DNA from: Planomicrobium soli | GTDB lineage: Bacteria > Bacillota > Bacilli > Bacillales_A > Planococcaceae | Direction: 5' to 3' | DNA length: 64,000 bases | Assembly: GCF_003014655.1 (NCBI RefSeq) | Contig: NZ_PYAT01000001.1 | Location: forward strand, 395,827 to 459,826 | Part shown: in pieces, positions 45,301-54,921 of the stretch | How positions within the stretch are numbered: the first letter of the stretch is position 1 | Layout: each line of letters begins with the position of its first letter | Notes under the pieces: model-generated | The model's database searches: none | Seen by the model: only the letters and a program-made list of their open reading frames with translations | What the model was told of the DNA's origin: nothing | Translations under genes and position numbers: made by a program

Positions 45301-46495
45301 GCATAGCTTCCCTTTCCACAATCAGCTCGAGCAACCGGCGGGCCAGTTCGTCTTTCGGCATCATTTCGAATGAATACTCGAATTCATCTTTACCGAAAAC
45401 CGTTACGCGGTTGGTGTCCGATTCAAAACCGGCTTGTGCTTCGCTGACGTCGTTTGCAATAATATAGTCGGCGTTTTTTCGCTGCAGTTTTTCTTTAGCG
45501 TAATGGGCCACATCGTTCGTTTCTGCCGCAAAGCCGATAAGCAATTGCCCCTCTTTCTCACGGCCCAATGTCTGCAGGATATCAATCGTCCGTTCAAGTT
45601 CGATTGCTGCTCCGCCTTCTTTTTTCTTCATTTTCTGTGCCTGTACCGAAATCGGCCGATAATCAGCGACAGCCGCAGTTTTTATCACCACATCCGATGT
45701 GGCGTATTCTGCTTGAACTGCATTCAGCATTTCCTCAGCACTTTCTACCAATATGCGTTTCACGCCGCTTGGCACTGGCAGCGATACCGGTCCGCTGATC
45801 AGAATCGTTTCAGCTCCCATATCAGCCGCAGCTTGCGCCATGGCATAACCCATTTTCCCGCTGGAGAAATTCGTTAAAAAACGTACTGGGTCTATTCGTT
45901 CGCGGGTTGGCCCTGCTGTCACTACGACTTTCTTGCCAGCTAATTTTTGAGGCCGAGAAAAATAATCTGCAACAAGTTGCGTGATTTTTTCCGGCTCTTC
46001 CAAACGCCCTTTCCCGACATATCCGCATGCTAAAAAACCTTCGGACGGTTCGATAAACCGAATGCCATCTTCATGCAGACGCTGGATGTTGCGCTTTACT
46101 GCCGGATGGTCGTACATGTGGACATTCATCGCCGGAGCAATCCAGATTGGTGCAGTAGCAGCTAGGAGCGTTGTAGTAACCATATCGTCTCCGATGCCGT
46201 TTGCCAGTTTGCCGATAACGTTGGCTGTTGCCGGCGCTACAATGATCAGATCCGCCCAGTCAGCCAGATCGATATGGGCAATAACCGATGAATCTTTTTC
46301 ATCGAACGTATCAAAATAGACGTCATTTCTGGACATGACCTGAAATGACAACGGCTGAACAAAGTTTGTCGCCGATTGGGTCATGATAACCTTGACGGAA
46401 GCCCCTGCCTGAGAAAGTTTACTGACAAGCGCAACCGCTTTGTAAACAGCGATTCCTCCGCTTACACACAATAGAATTTTACGATTCGCCAACAA
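45290..46495 (-). CDS. coaBC: Bifunctional PPC synthetase/decarboxylase
   Basis: Two consecutive steps of coenzyme A synthesis. The N-terminal CoaC flavoprotein domain (LCVSGGIAVYKA, PAMNVHMYDHPAV, GYVGKGRLEEP) is fused to the C-terminal CoaB domain (TAGPTRERIDPVRFLTN, ANDVSE). I start at TTG 46495, nine bases after AAAGG, giving about 401 aa with the family N-terminus (L)LANRKILLCVSG; the next TTG is also possible. An upstream in-frame ATG adds unlikely residues. Confidence 0.93.
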   Translation of the reverse strand: MLANRKILLCVSGGIAVYKAVALVSKLSQAGASVKVIMTQSATNFVQPLSFQVMSRNDVYFDTFDEKDSSVIAHIDLADWADLIIVAPATANVIGKLANGIGDDMVTTTLLAATAPIWIAPAMNVHMYDHPAVKRNIQRLHEDGIRFIEPSEGFLACGYVGKGRLEEPEKITQLVADYFSRPQKLAGKKVVVTAGPTRERIDPVRFLTNFSSGKMGYAMAQAAADMGAETILISGPVSLPVPSGVKRILVESAEEMLNAVQAEYATSDVVIKTAAVADYRPISVQAQKMKKKEGGAAIELERTIDILQTLGREKEGQLLIGFAAETNDVAHYAKEKLQRKNADYIIANDVSEAQAGFESDTNRVTVFGKDEFEYSFEMMPKDELARRLLELIVEREAMHDR

Positions 46496-46569
46496 CTTAA
46501 ACACCCTTTCTAAACAACAAACTCCCAAAGAACAAATTTGCTCTGGGAGTCGTCTGTTGCGATTAATGG

Positions 46570-46793
46570 TTAAATTTCATCTTCATAAATTGCTGATGCA
46601 TCTTGGTCTTCTTTTTGCAAAACTCCAGCTGCTACTTCTTCAAGCGCTTTGCCGACTGATTTTGTAGAAACATACCGGTGTAGTCTTTCATCACCATTTT
46701 CGTGCAATTGGCGGGCGCGTTTTGAAGCTAACGCCACTAATGAATATTTTGAATCAATCTGGCTTTTTAATTTATCAACGGATGGGTATAACA

Positions 46794-46794
<1 letters not shown>
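46570..46794 (-). CDS. rpoZ: RNA polymerase omega subunit
   Basis: A 74-aa omega subunit that assists assembly of beta' into RNA polymerase. It has the family start MLYPSVDKLKSQIDSKYSLV and the helix RARQLHENG. Its ATG overlaps the gmk stop by one base, keeping the conserved gmk-rpoZ-coaBC order. Confidence 0.96.
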
Positions 46795-47426
<632 letters not shown>

Positions 47427-47673
47427 TCATCTCAGCATCGTTTTCTTTACCGCGTGCAATTGCTGTCTCGGCAGCCACCGAGGCTATTACCAAATGGTCA
47501 ATGTCCATAATGAAAATGGACTTGGTTTCTTCCTGCCAGTGACATTAACGAGCAGCCCTTGCTGCGGGCTTTTTGATCAGCCGCTTGGCCGGCACGGAAT
47601 CTGGGATGACAATAGTGATATTCCGATTCTCAACAACCGCACTGCTATTGCCGAGAGAAATGAATTTCATCAT
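47427..47673 (-). pseudogene. remA: Broken remA (extracellular matrix regulator)
   Basis: The stretch upstream of gmk encodes RemA-like sequence in three frames. The N-terminal third (MKFISLGNSSAVV to AKRLI) and the C-terminal third (TKSIFIMDIDHLVIASVAA) are in the same frame. Between them one part reads ARSKG one frame off and the next reads LLVNVTGRKK a further frame off. The in-frame reading hits TAA near residue 43. Against B. subtilis RemA the middle is exactly three bases short, as three separate one-base deletions would produce. A conserved Phe after the first Gly is also Asn. RemA normally activates matrix and osmoprotection genes. Sequencing error is the alternative. Confidence 0.75.
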
Positions 47674-47739
47674 TTTCTCCACTAGAACCACTGCCATCCG
47701 CAACTGATCATTCTTCCTCGTTTTCTAACTAACTGTCTT

Positions 47740-47745
47740 ATTATA
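47740..47745 (-). promoter_or_regulatory. Extended -10 promoter of the remA-gmk-rpoZ-coaBC-priA operon
   Basis: TGATATAAT on the minus strand has a perfect TATAAT preceded by the TGN extension, which can compensate for the poor -35 present. It lies about 70 bases before the remA start and points into the gmk operon. Confidence 0.55.
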
Positions 47746-47805
47746 TCATAATACACCGGGAAAATGATAAGATGGAACAAAACGATTTGAAAGAGGGATT
47801 TTTTC

Positions 47806-49470
47806 ATGGCATTTGATGGATTATTTACAAAAGCGATGACACGGGAACTTCAAAGCCTCGTGACAGGCAGAATTTCAAAAGTTCATCAGCCTAACCAGCT
47901 TGAACTGCTATTGCATATCCGCGCGCAAGGGCACAACCATAAATTATTAATTTCCATTCACCCGTCCTACTCGCGAATACATTTGACCGCAATGGCTAAT
48001 ATCAATCCTTCCGAACCTCCGATGTTTTGCATGCTGCTCCGCAAACATATCGAAGGCGGTGTGATTACAGATGTTGTACAGCATGAAATGGATCGGCTGA
48101 TCATTATCAAAATCAGATCAAAAAACGAAATTGGCGATGACATTGAACGGGAACTCCATGTAGAAATGATGGGCCGCCACTCGAATGTCATCTTAGTCGA
48201 CTCGACGCGCATGATGATTCTTGATAGCCTGAAGCATCTGCCGCCAAGCGTTAACTCGTACCGGACCGTACTTCCAGGTCAGGCCTATGTATTTCCTCCT
48301 TCACAGGAGAAAATTGATCCGTTTTCATCTCCTGATGGATTGATCGAAAAAGATGAAAAAGAACTCGTTGGATCATTTGCCGGCTTCTCGCCGTTGAACG
48401 CACGGGAGTTCCACTTCCGTACTCTGCAGGCCGACAACAAGAAGGAGACCGCCCGAAATTTTCTTGACGATTTTCTTTCCGCAAATCCGATCGGCCATTA
48501 TGTTGAACATCAAGGCAAAAGTTATTTTTCCGCTACGGCTTTGACGCATATCGACAGCGAGGAAATGGCGTTTCCGACTCTCGGGGAATTGCTTGATCGT
48601 ATGTACTATGCCAAAGCGGAACGCGACCGCGTTAAACAACAGGCGGGCGATCTGGAACGCTGGCTGCAAAATGAAATTTCAAAGCTGAAATTAAAACTGA
48701 AAAAGCTGCAAAAAGAACAGGACCAAGCCGAAAAACGTGACGAGCTTCAATTGAACGGCGAGTTGATCATGGCTAATCTGCATCGTATTACCAAAGGCAT
48801 GAAAGAAATTGAAGTCGACAATTACTACAACGATGAAAAAGTGACCATCACGCTCGATCCGCGGAAAACGCCGATCGACAATTCCCAGCGTTATTATTCA
48901 CGCTACCAGAAAGCGAAGACGGCTCTTGTAAAAACGCAAGAGCAAATTGAAAAAACTACTGAAGATATCGAGTATTTCGAAACGCTTATGCAGCAAGTCC
49001 AGCAAGCAGGCATTTCGGATATAGAAGAAATCCGTGAAGAGTTGGCAGAACAGGGCTTCATGAAAGCACAAAAATCGAAGAAAAAGAAAAAACCGACGAA
49101 ACCTACGGTCGAATCGTATGTTTCGAGCACCGGAACGCCCATCTCCGTCGGCAAAAACAACAAACAAAATGACTTTGTGACATTCAAAGTAGCTGCCAAG
49201 TCAGATACCTGGCTGCATACTAAGGATATTCCGGGTTCGCATGTTATTATCCATGATAATGATCCGGATGAAACCACACTTCTTGAAGCCGCCGCTATTG
49301 CCGCCTATTTCAGCAAAGCTCGGGACTCATCTTCTGTGCCGGTCGACTACACCGAAGCCCGCCAAGTGAAAAAACCGAACGGCGCAAAGCCGGGATTTGT
49401 TATTTATTTTGAACAGAAAACTGTATTTGTAACACCAGATGAAGATTTAGTGATCAAATTAAAAAAATAA
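47806..49470 (+). CDS. rqcH: Ribosome quality control protein RqcH (NFACT family)
   Basis: Bacterial Rqc2/NEMF homologue that binds stalled 50S-peptidyl-tRNA and adds Ala tails. It has an N-terminal NFACT-N domain (1-200), coiled coil around 270-440, a Lys-rich run, and a C-terminal NFACT-R domain (TWLHTKDIPGSHVIIHD, near 465). It was earlier called FbpA/YloA, a fibronectin-binding protein. Length is 554 aa. It is read divergently from the gmk operon with a good AGAGGG site. Confidence 0.95.
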   Translation: MAFDGLFTKAMTRELQSLVTGRISKVHQPNQLELLLHIRAQGHNHKLLISIHPSYSRIHLTAMANINPSEPPMFCMLLRKHIEGGVITDVVQHEMDRLIIIKIRSKNEIGDDIERELHVEMMGRHSNVILVDSTRMMILDSLKHLPPSVNSYRTVLPGQAYVFPPSQEKIDPFSSPDGLIEKDEKELVGSFAGFSPLNAREFHFRTLQADNKKETARNFLDDFLSANPIGHYVEHQGKSYFSATALTHIDSEEMAFPTLGELLDRMYYAKAERDRVKQQAGDLERWLQNEISKLKLKLKKLQKEQDQAEKRDELQLNGELIMANLHRITKGMKEIEVDNYYNDEKVTITLDPRKTPIDNSQRYYSRYQKAKTALVKTQEQIEKTTEDIEYFETLMQQVQQAGISDIEEIREELAEQGFMKAQKSKKKKKPTKPTVESYVSSTGTPISVGKNNKQNDFVTFKVAAKSDTWLHTKDIPGSHVIIHDNDPDETTLLEAAAIAAYFSKARDSSSVPVDYTEARQVKKPNGAKPGFVIYFEQKTVFVTPDEDLVIKLKK

Positions 49471-49477
49471 ACAGGAA

Positions 49478-49513
49478 ACAGCCGGGAAGCACCGATGCTT
49501 CCCGGCTGTTTTG
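49478..49513 (+). terminator. rqcH terminator
   Basis: A perfect stem (ACAGCCGGGAAGC against GCTTCCCGGCTGT) ends in TTTTGG just after the stop codon. It is followed by about 140 bases of AT-rich sequence before the ABC transporter genes. Confidence 0.85.
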
Positions 49514-49652
49514 GATTAAAAGCCTCGATTTGTTAACATAATATCTATATGATATTCTCTTTTGCAATCCCTATTAATCCTATAACATTTTATTGCCCTT
49601 AAAGGCTGTAAATGCTATCTTTTTAAAGGACTTACTTATTAGGAGGATTTTA

Positions 49653-50501
49653 ATGAAAACAGTTTTCTCGAAACAAAAACTTTTTATGGCATCTGGCGCC
49701 ATTTCACTACTGCTCCTTGCTTCTTGCGGCAATAGCGAATCTGCTAAACCAGCCGAAGAGCCTAAAACCGCTTGGGATGAAATCCAAGAAAAAGGCTCGA
49801 TGACGGTAGCCACTTCTGGAACGCTTCTCGCCACCTCTTTCCATGACGCTGAATCAGATGAATTGACCGGCTTTGAAGTTGAAGTGGTCCGTGAGCTCGG
49901 CAAACGTTTGGATTTGGATATCGAATTTAAAGAACTTGGATTTGATGAAATGCTGACCAGTGTTTCGACTGGCCAAATCGACATGGCTGCGAATGATATA
50001 GAAATTACGGAAGACCGGATGGACAAATTCACTTTTACAACTCCTATCAAATATTCTTACGGCACCGCAGTTGTGCGAAAAGATGATTTATCCGGCATCC
50101 AAACGTTAGAAGACGTTAAAGGAAAAAAAGCTGCCGGCGTTTCAACATCAATTTATATGGAAATTGCCCGCAGTTATGGAGCAGAAGAAGTAACGTATGA
50201 CAACGCAACAAACGAAGTCTATCTGCGCGACGTCTCTATCGGACGAACTGATGTTATTTTGAACGACTACTATCTATCTACATTCGGGGTAGCCGCTTTT
50301 CCTGAACTGAACATCACCATCCATCCGGATATTAAATACAGTCCTTCAGAAGTAGGGCTTGTTGTGAATAAAGAAAATCAAGAGCTTGCCGAAAACGTTA
50401 ACCGGGTGATCGAAGAAATGCTTGAGGACGGTACCATCTCCCGAATTTCCGCTGAGTTTTTTGCGGGAGCAGACGTTTCGCAACAACCGGATATCGATTA
50501 A
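49653..50501 (+). CDS. Amino acid ABC transporter, substrate-binding lipoprotein
   Basis: Family 3 solute-binding protein for polar amino acids. A lipoprotein signal ends in LLASCG (Cys about residue 25), so it is anchored outside the membrane. The mature domain shows ELTGFEVEVVRELGKRL and the family motif near DMAANDIEITEDR. I start at ATG 49653, eight bases after AGGAGG, giving 282 aa. The ligand cannot be read from sequence; cystine or polar residues are usual for this group. Confidence 0.9.
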   Translation: MKTVFSKQKLFMASGAISLLLLASCGNSESAKPAEEPKTAWDEIQEKGSMTVATSGTLLATSFHDAESDELTGFEVEVVRELGKRLDLDIEFKELGFDEMLTSVSTGQIDMAANDIEITEDRMDKFTFTTPIKYSYGTAVVRKDDLSGIQTLEDVKGKKAAGVSTSIYMEIARSYGAEEVTYDNATNEVYLRDVSIGRTDVILNDYYLSTFGVAAFPELNITIHPDIKYSPSEVGLVVNKENQELAENVNRVIEEMLEDGTISRISAEFFAGADVSQQPDID

Positions 50502-50522
50502 GGAGAAATTGGAGGTAAATCC

Positions 50523-51200
50523 ATGAATGATATTGAATGGGGGTTGCTGTTTGATCCGGCTCTTGCTATTAAATCCCTGCCATATGTACTTGAAGGCATT
50601 TGGTATACGCTGCTTATTTCCATCGTCAGTATGATTTTGGGAATTATTATCGGTTTTTTCTTAGCCTTGGCACGCACTTCCGCTTTTAAAATACTCCAGT
50701 GGCCAGCAAGATTTTATATTTCGTTCATGCGCGGCGTCCCGATTCTGGTCATATTGTTCTTGCTGTATTTTGCGCTGCCAGTTGTTGGCATTGAATTTAC
50801 AGCGGTTCAAGCTGCTTTAATCGGTTTTTCCATTAATAGTGCAGCCTATATCGCAGAAGTTTTTCGATCAGCCTTGGCTTCAGTCGATAAAGGCCAATGG
50901 GAATCGTCTCGCGCCCTTGGCATGACTTACTGGCAAATTATGCGGCGCATTATTTTGCCGCAATCTGTGCGCATCGCCGTGCCGCCTCTATCAAATGTTT
51001 ACTTGGACTTGATCAAAGCTTCATCTTTGGCTGCGATGATCACAGTGCCGGAAGTATTCCAAAAAGCACGCATTGTTGGTGCTCGGGAATATGATTTGCT
51101 TACGCTATTGATTTTAGTAGCACTTATTTACTGGGCAATCTGCTCAGTTATGACCGTGTTTCAAAATTATCTTGAAAAACGCTATGCGGACTATTTATAA
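50523..51200 (+). CDS. Amino acid ABC transporter, permease
   Basis: Polar amino acid permease of the HisM/GlnP type, 225 aa with about five membrane segments. The characteristic ISFMRGVPILVILFLLYFALP and the EAA loop (SSRALGMTYWQIMRRIILPQ) that contacts the ATPase are present. It lies 21 bases after the binding protein gene. No ATPase gene follows; a terminator does, so an ATPase encoded elsewhere must serve it. Confidence 0.92.
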   Translation: MNDIEWGLLFDPALAIKSLPYVLEGIWYTLLISIVSMILGIIIGFFLALARTSAFKILQWPARFYISFMRGVPILVILFLLYFALPVVGIEFTAVQAALIGFSINSAAYIAEVFRSALASVDKGQWESSRALGMTYWQIMRRIILPQSVRIAVPPLSNVYLDLIKASSLAAMITVPEVFQKARIVGAREYDLLTLLILVALIYWAICSVMTVFQNYLEKRYADYL

Positions 51201-51233
51201 AAAAGCTTGAGGAAATTTCCTCAAGCTTTTTCT
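51201..51233 (+). terminator. Terminator after the ABC permease
   Basis: AAAAAGCTTGAGGAAA pairs with TTTCCTCAAGCTTTTT with almost no loop, and TCTT follows. It is symmetrical and may also end the convergent VOC gene. Confidence 0.85.
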
Positions 51234-51239
51234 TATGCA

Positions 51240-51674
51240 TCAAGTGCTGCTTTTATCCAAATCATTCGTTTCATCATTTTCCGGCATAGCCATCACTTCC
51301 CAGAGGTGGCCATCCAGGTCTTGAAAACTCCAAAGGTACATATATTCGTTGTCCATCGGATCGTTGGACGCTGTTCCACCAGCTTCTAGTGCTTTGTTGA
51401 CGACGTCATTGACCTCTTGCCGGCTGTCCGCAGATATTGCTACAATCACTTCCGTGTTTTTTGTTGCATCTGCCAGCTCTTTTCTCGTAAACGTTTTGAA
51501 GAATGGTTCAGTCAACAGCATAACATAAATGTTTTGGCCGACAATCATGCATGTTGCTTTTTCATCCGTCATTTCAGGGTGAAAACTAAATCCCAGCTTT
51601 GTAAAAAAATCAACTGATTTTTCCAAGTCTTTTACCGGCAAATTAACATAGATTTCTTTTGCTTGCAGGGCCAT
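51240..51674 (-). CDS. VOC family protein (glyoxalase/bleomycin resistance fold)
   Basis: A 144-aa protein of the vicinal oxygen chelate fold, PhnB/glyoxalase-like: VNLPVKDLEKSVDFFTKLGF at the N-terminus and SFQDLDGHLWEVM near the end. The His/Glu ligand pattern is partly visible. Such proteins act as lyases, dioxygenases or drug-binding proteins, and the substrate cannot be assigned. It is a single gene, convergent with the ABC transporter. Confidence 0.85.
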   Translation of the reverse strand: MALQAKEIYVNLPVKDLEKSVDFFTKLGFSFHPEMTDEKATCMIVGQNIYVMLLTEPFFKTFTRKELADATKNTEVIVAISADSRQEVNDVVNKALEAGGTASNDPMDNEYMYLWSFQDLDGHLWEVMAMPENDETNDLDKSST

Positions 51675-51758
51675 TTCTTCTCCTCCATTCGGGATTGGTA
51701 AGACCCTGTATTAATTCGCTCTATTGGCAAAGAGTCCTGCCAGGATCGAAGTTATTTC

Positions 51759-53447
51759 TTACATTTCGCTTGGCGCTTTTACTCCCAACAGCCTTAAGCC
51801 TTCCTCTAAAACAATGGCGACGGCTTTTACAAGCATCAGCCTGCTTTCAAGCTCTCCGTCGTCCGCTAATATTTTGACATGGCTATAATATTTATTAAAC
51901 TCCTGCGCCAGCTCGAGAACGTACTTGGCAATGGCTGAGGGCTCATGTTGAAGAAAGCTTTTTTCAATGATGTTTGGGAATTCCATAAGAAGTTTTGCAA
52001 CAGCCCAGCTTGCTTCGTCCTTCAAGCCGGATGAAGACCCTCCACTTATTTCTATAGAAGATTTCCGCAAAATCGAACACGCACGTGCATGTGTATATTG
52101 CACATAAGGACCGGTCGTCCCTTCAAATCTCAACATGTGTTCTAGGGAAAACTCTATGCTGTTTTGACGGTCATTTTTCAAATCATGGAAGATGACTGCT
52201 CCAACACCGACCATTTTGGCCACTTCTTGTTTGTTTTTTAATGAAGGATTTTTTTCATCAATATTTTCTTCTGCCAATCGGATCGCTTCAGCCAGCACTT
52301 CCTCCAACAATACGATTTCCCCTTTGCGGGTCGACATCTTTTTTCCATCTTTCAAAACAAAGCCGAACGGTATATGGGTCATTTCCTCTGCCCATCTATA
52401 GCCCATCTTCTGAAGCACTAAAAACAATTGTTTGAAATGGAGCGTTTGTTCAGAGCCGACCACATACCAAGCTTTCGAAAATTGATTCTGCTCCTGCCTA
52501 TACAGCGCCGCAGCCAAATCCCGGGTGGCATATAATGTGGCGCCATCACTTTTCTTGGCCAATAGCGGAGGCAACCCGTATTCCGCCAAATCCACCACTT
52601 CCGCCCCTTGGGACGAAGACAGCATTTTCTGCTCTGCCAGAAGTTCGAGCGCCTTGTCCATTTTATCGTTGTAAAACGCTTCTCCGGCAGTCGAATCAAA
52701 TTCTACCCCCAGTAGGGCATATATTTTTGAGAACTCCTGCAGCGATTCATCACGGAACCACTTCCACAACTTGTTCGCCTCTTCGTTTCCTTCTTCAAGC
52801 TTCTTGAACCAAAGACGCCCTTCTTCATTCAACCTCGGTTCTTTTTCCGCTTCTGCATGGAACTTTACATACAAAGCCAGCAATTCTTTGATCGGCGCTT
52901 GACGCACCTTTTCTTCGTTGCCCCACAACCGGTAAGCAACGATCAACTTGCCGAACTGGGTTCCCCAGTCGCCAAGATGGTTGATCCGAACAGCTGCATA
53001 GCCGCATTTTTCTGTAATTTTGGCAAGCGAATTTCCAATGACTGTTGAGCGCAGATGGCCCATTGAAAACGGTTTTGCAATGTTTGGTGAGGAAAAGTCG
53101 ATGGTGATGCTTTGGCCGTTTCCGAAAGAATGGGAGCCGTAAGAAGAGCCTGCTTCTAAAATGGCGTTGACAATTTGTTTGCTGACAGTTTGTTTTTCCA
53201 AAAAACCATTAACATACGGACCATCTGCAACAATTTTTTCAAAAAGAGGATGATCGATGGTTGCAGCAAGTTCTTCAGCAATTTTTTGCGGCGCTTTGCG
53301 CATCGTTTTGGCCAATGCGAAACACGGAAAAGCAAAATCCCCCTGGCTTTTAAACTTCGGTTTTTCGATCAGCTTGACCACAGCATCCATCGTTAAAGCA
53401 CCGTTCGTCTGTTCATTGATTGCTTCTGCATAAATAGTCTTTTGCAT
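51759..53447 (-). CDS. argS: Arginyl-tRNA synthetase, divergent type, T-box controlled
   Basis: Charges tRNA-Arg. It has an N-terminal Add-1 domain, a class I catalytic core and a C-terminal anticodon-binding domain. The HIGH region reads SPNIAKPFSMGHLRSTVIGN, like the yeast-type ArgRS group, not the ANPTGPLHVGHARGA form typical of the usual Bacillus enzyme. The KMSK loop reads DGKKMSTRKGEIV. Length is 562 aa. The leader carries a T-box with an Arg specifier, so synthesis should rise when tRNA-Arg is uncharged. It may be a second, acquired copy, but that cannot be seen here. Confidence 0.93.
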   Translation of the reverse strand: MQKTIYAEAINEQTNGALTMDAVVKLIEKPKFKSQGDFAFPCFALAKTMRKAPQKIAEELAATIDHPLFEKIVADGPYVNGFLEKQTVSKQIVNAILEAGSSYGSHSFGNGQSITIDFSSPNIAKPFSMGHLRSTVIGNSLAKITEKCGYAAVRINHLGDWGTQFGKLIVAYRLWGNEEKVRQAPIKELLALYVKFHAEAEKEPRLNEEGRLWFKKLEEGNEEANKLWKWFRDESLQEFSKIYALLGVEFDSTAGEAFYNDKMDKALELLAEQKMLSSSQGAEVVDLAEYGLPPLLAKKSDGATLYATRDLAAALYRQEQNQFSKAWYVVGSEQTLHFKQLFLVLQKMGYRWAEEMTHIPFGFVLKDGKKMSTRKGEIVLLEEVLAEAIRLAEENIDEKNPSLKNKQEVAKMVGVGAVIFHDLKNDRQNSIEFSLEHMLRFEGTTGPYVQYTHARACSILRKSSIEISGGSSSGLKDEASWAVAKLLMEFPNIIEKSFLQHEPSAIAKYVLELAQEFNKYYSHVKILADDGELESRLMLVKAVAIVLEEGLRLLGVKAPSEM

Positions 53448-53464
53448 ACTTTTCCCTCCATTTT

Positions 53465-53708
53465 CAGAAATAAAAAAATCCCGCCTCTAGATTACTAGAG
53501 ACGGGATTTCCCGCGGTACCACTCTGGTTGTCCATATTTGGACCAGCTCGAAAAGGATAACGGATTTCTCCGACAAAGCCCTACTGAACCGTTCAGGCCG
53601 CTTCTCAGAAGTGCGTTTCAAAAAGTATAGGCCACTGGGCTCCCACCATCCCCAGTTCGCTTTCGCCATCTTCTTTTTTACTCTCTTCTTCACAGAATTT
53701 CGTGTATT
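53465..53708 (-). promoter_or_regulatory. T-box riboswitch of argS (Arg, specifier CGC)
   Basis: The conserved T-box AGAGTGGTACCGCGG is at 53511-53525. A strong terminator stem (AATCCCGTCTCTAG against CTAGAGGCGGGATT plus seven T) lies at 53473-53509. Stem I with its distal loop (GGTGGGAG) and a specifier loop with CGC at 53613-53615 followed by A lie upstream. CGC is an Arg codon, matching the gene downstream. Uncharged tRNA-Arg should stabilise the antiterminator. Confidence 0.9.
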
Positions 53709-53714
53709 TTTACC

Positions 53715-53743
53715 AGTATATAGGAATGGAAAATAAATGTCAA
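53715..53743 (-). promoter_or_regulatory. argS promoter
   Basis: A perfect TTGACA (53738-53743) and TATACT (53715-53720) are 17 bases apart on the minus strand, placing the start near 53708 at the beginning of the T-box leader. Confidence 0.85.
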
Positions 53744-53920
53744 AATGCTTTTTTCAGTAATTTCCAACATTATCGATTACTAGAACCTGTCACTTTGCAA
53801 AGCTGCGATTCAACGATATAGCTTAACCAAAAATGATCAGTATACCAACTTAACGATTATTTCACTGATTCATCAACATAGTACATGTTATTCCTGTCAT
53901 TCATGCACCAGGCAGAAAAA

Positions 53921-54715
53921 TCATTGGTTTTTCCGCGCTAAATAATTCATTGCATCTTCTACAGTAGCCATCGTATGTATAGCGGATAAATCCACTCCAA
54001 TTTCCACAACTTTCTGGGCAAGGTCTGGCCGTAAACCAGTCAAAATAGGCTGGATTCCCAATAACCTTATCGTTTTGCTGATTTGAAAAAGATATTCGAT
54101 CACCAAACTGTCGATATTATAGATTCCCGAAAAATCAATGATGAGATAATCAACATTGTACTTTTGAATTTTTGACGGAATGTCTTCTGCCAACTGTTTG
54201 GCTCTGATAGGATCGATTGACCCTATCAATGGCAGAACGGAAACTCCCTTAGATACCGGTACTATCGGCGCTGAAATTGAATTTATTTCTTTGACAAGTT
54301 CTTTCTGTTTTCTTTCCGCTTCTTTCCGTGGAGTTATATCGCGCAATACCGATTGTATGGCTTTTTGGTTTCTATAAATAACTGGACTGCAATTTACTTC
54401 AACATCAAATGGTGATCCATCCAGCCGCAACATGGTTTGTTCAATCAACTGGGCCGGTTTGTTTTCTGCCATGACTTTTTGAATTCGTTGTCTGATGGCT
54501 TCTTTATATTCTTCTTTTATAATACTCAAGACACTCGCACCAAGAATCTGTTCTTTTGTTCCTCTTAACGCTTTTGAACCAGATTCATTAATATATAGAA
54601 CCTGATGATTTTGATGGACGATGATTATTTCGCTCGATTGTTCAATGAGCTGGCGGTAAAAATGTTCACGTTCACTAATCGCTTGTATCGGTTCATCTGA
54701 CAATTTAAATTCCAA
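53921..54715 (-). CDS. PAS-STAS protein (RsbR/YtvA-like stress sensor)
   Basis: An N-terminal PAS domain (about residues 15-130, with HQNHQVLYINESGSKALRG) is joined to a C-terminal STAS domain (about 145-262, LPLIGSIDPIRAK and DYLIIDFSGIYNIDSLV). This is the layout of YtvA and stressosome RsbR paralogues that feed the sigma-B pathway. The light-sensing Cys motif (NCRFLQ) of LOV domains is absent, so it probably binds another ligand or none. The position often phosphorylated as Thr in the STAS IDT motif is Ser here. It stands alone, 264 aa. Confidence 0.82.
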   Translation of the reverse strand: MEFKLSDEPIQAISEREHFYRQLIEQSSEIIIVHQNHQVLYINESGSKALRGTKEQILGASVLSIIKEEYKEAIRQRIQKVMAENKPAQLIEQTMLRLDGSPFDVEVNCSPVIYRNQKAIQSVLRDITPRKEAERKQKELVKEINSISAPIVPVSKGVSVLPLIGSIDPIRAKQLAEDIPSKIQKYNVDYLIIDFSGIYNIDSLVIEYLFQISKTIRLLGIQPILTGLRPDLAQKVVEIGVDLSAIHTMATVEDAMNYLARKNQ

Positions 54716-54921
54716 TGTTACCCACTCCCCATACTAAAAGTCTAACGTAGATATACAATACTTCAAGTGATTGGAATCGCCTTAAGGACTTTTTTTCTTT
54801 GAGGCTATAGATTCTCCTGATTTTCTTTCTGTCGGTCCTCTATTTCTTGCTGGAATCGGCCGGTTTAACCTCTTCTTTATGCTCCTGTAAGACCCTTTTT
54901 TCAAAAAAACTTGCAGTCTAA
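54716..54921. other. Gap between PAS-STAS gene and the chrA terminator
   Basis: This AT-rich spacer has several T-runs on the plus strand and no reading frame with a ribosome site. It would hold the promoter of the PAS-STAS gene on the minus strand, but I see no -35/-10 pair good enough to report. Confidence 0.5.
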
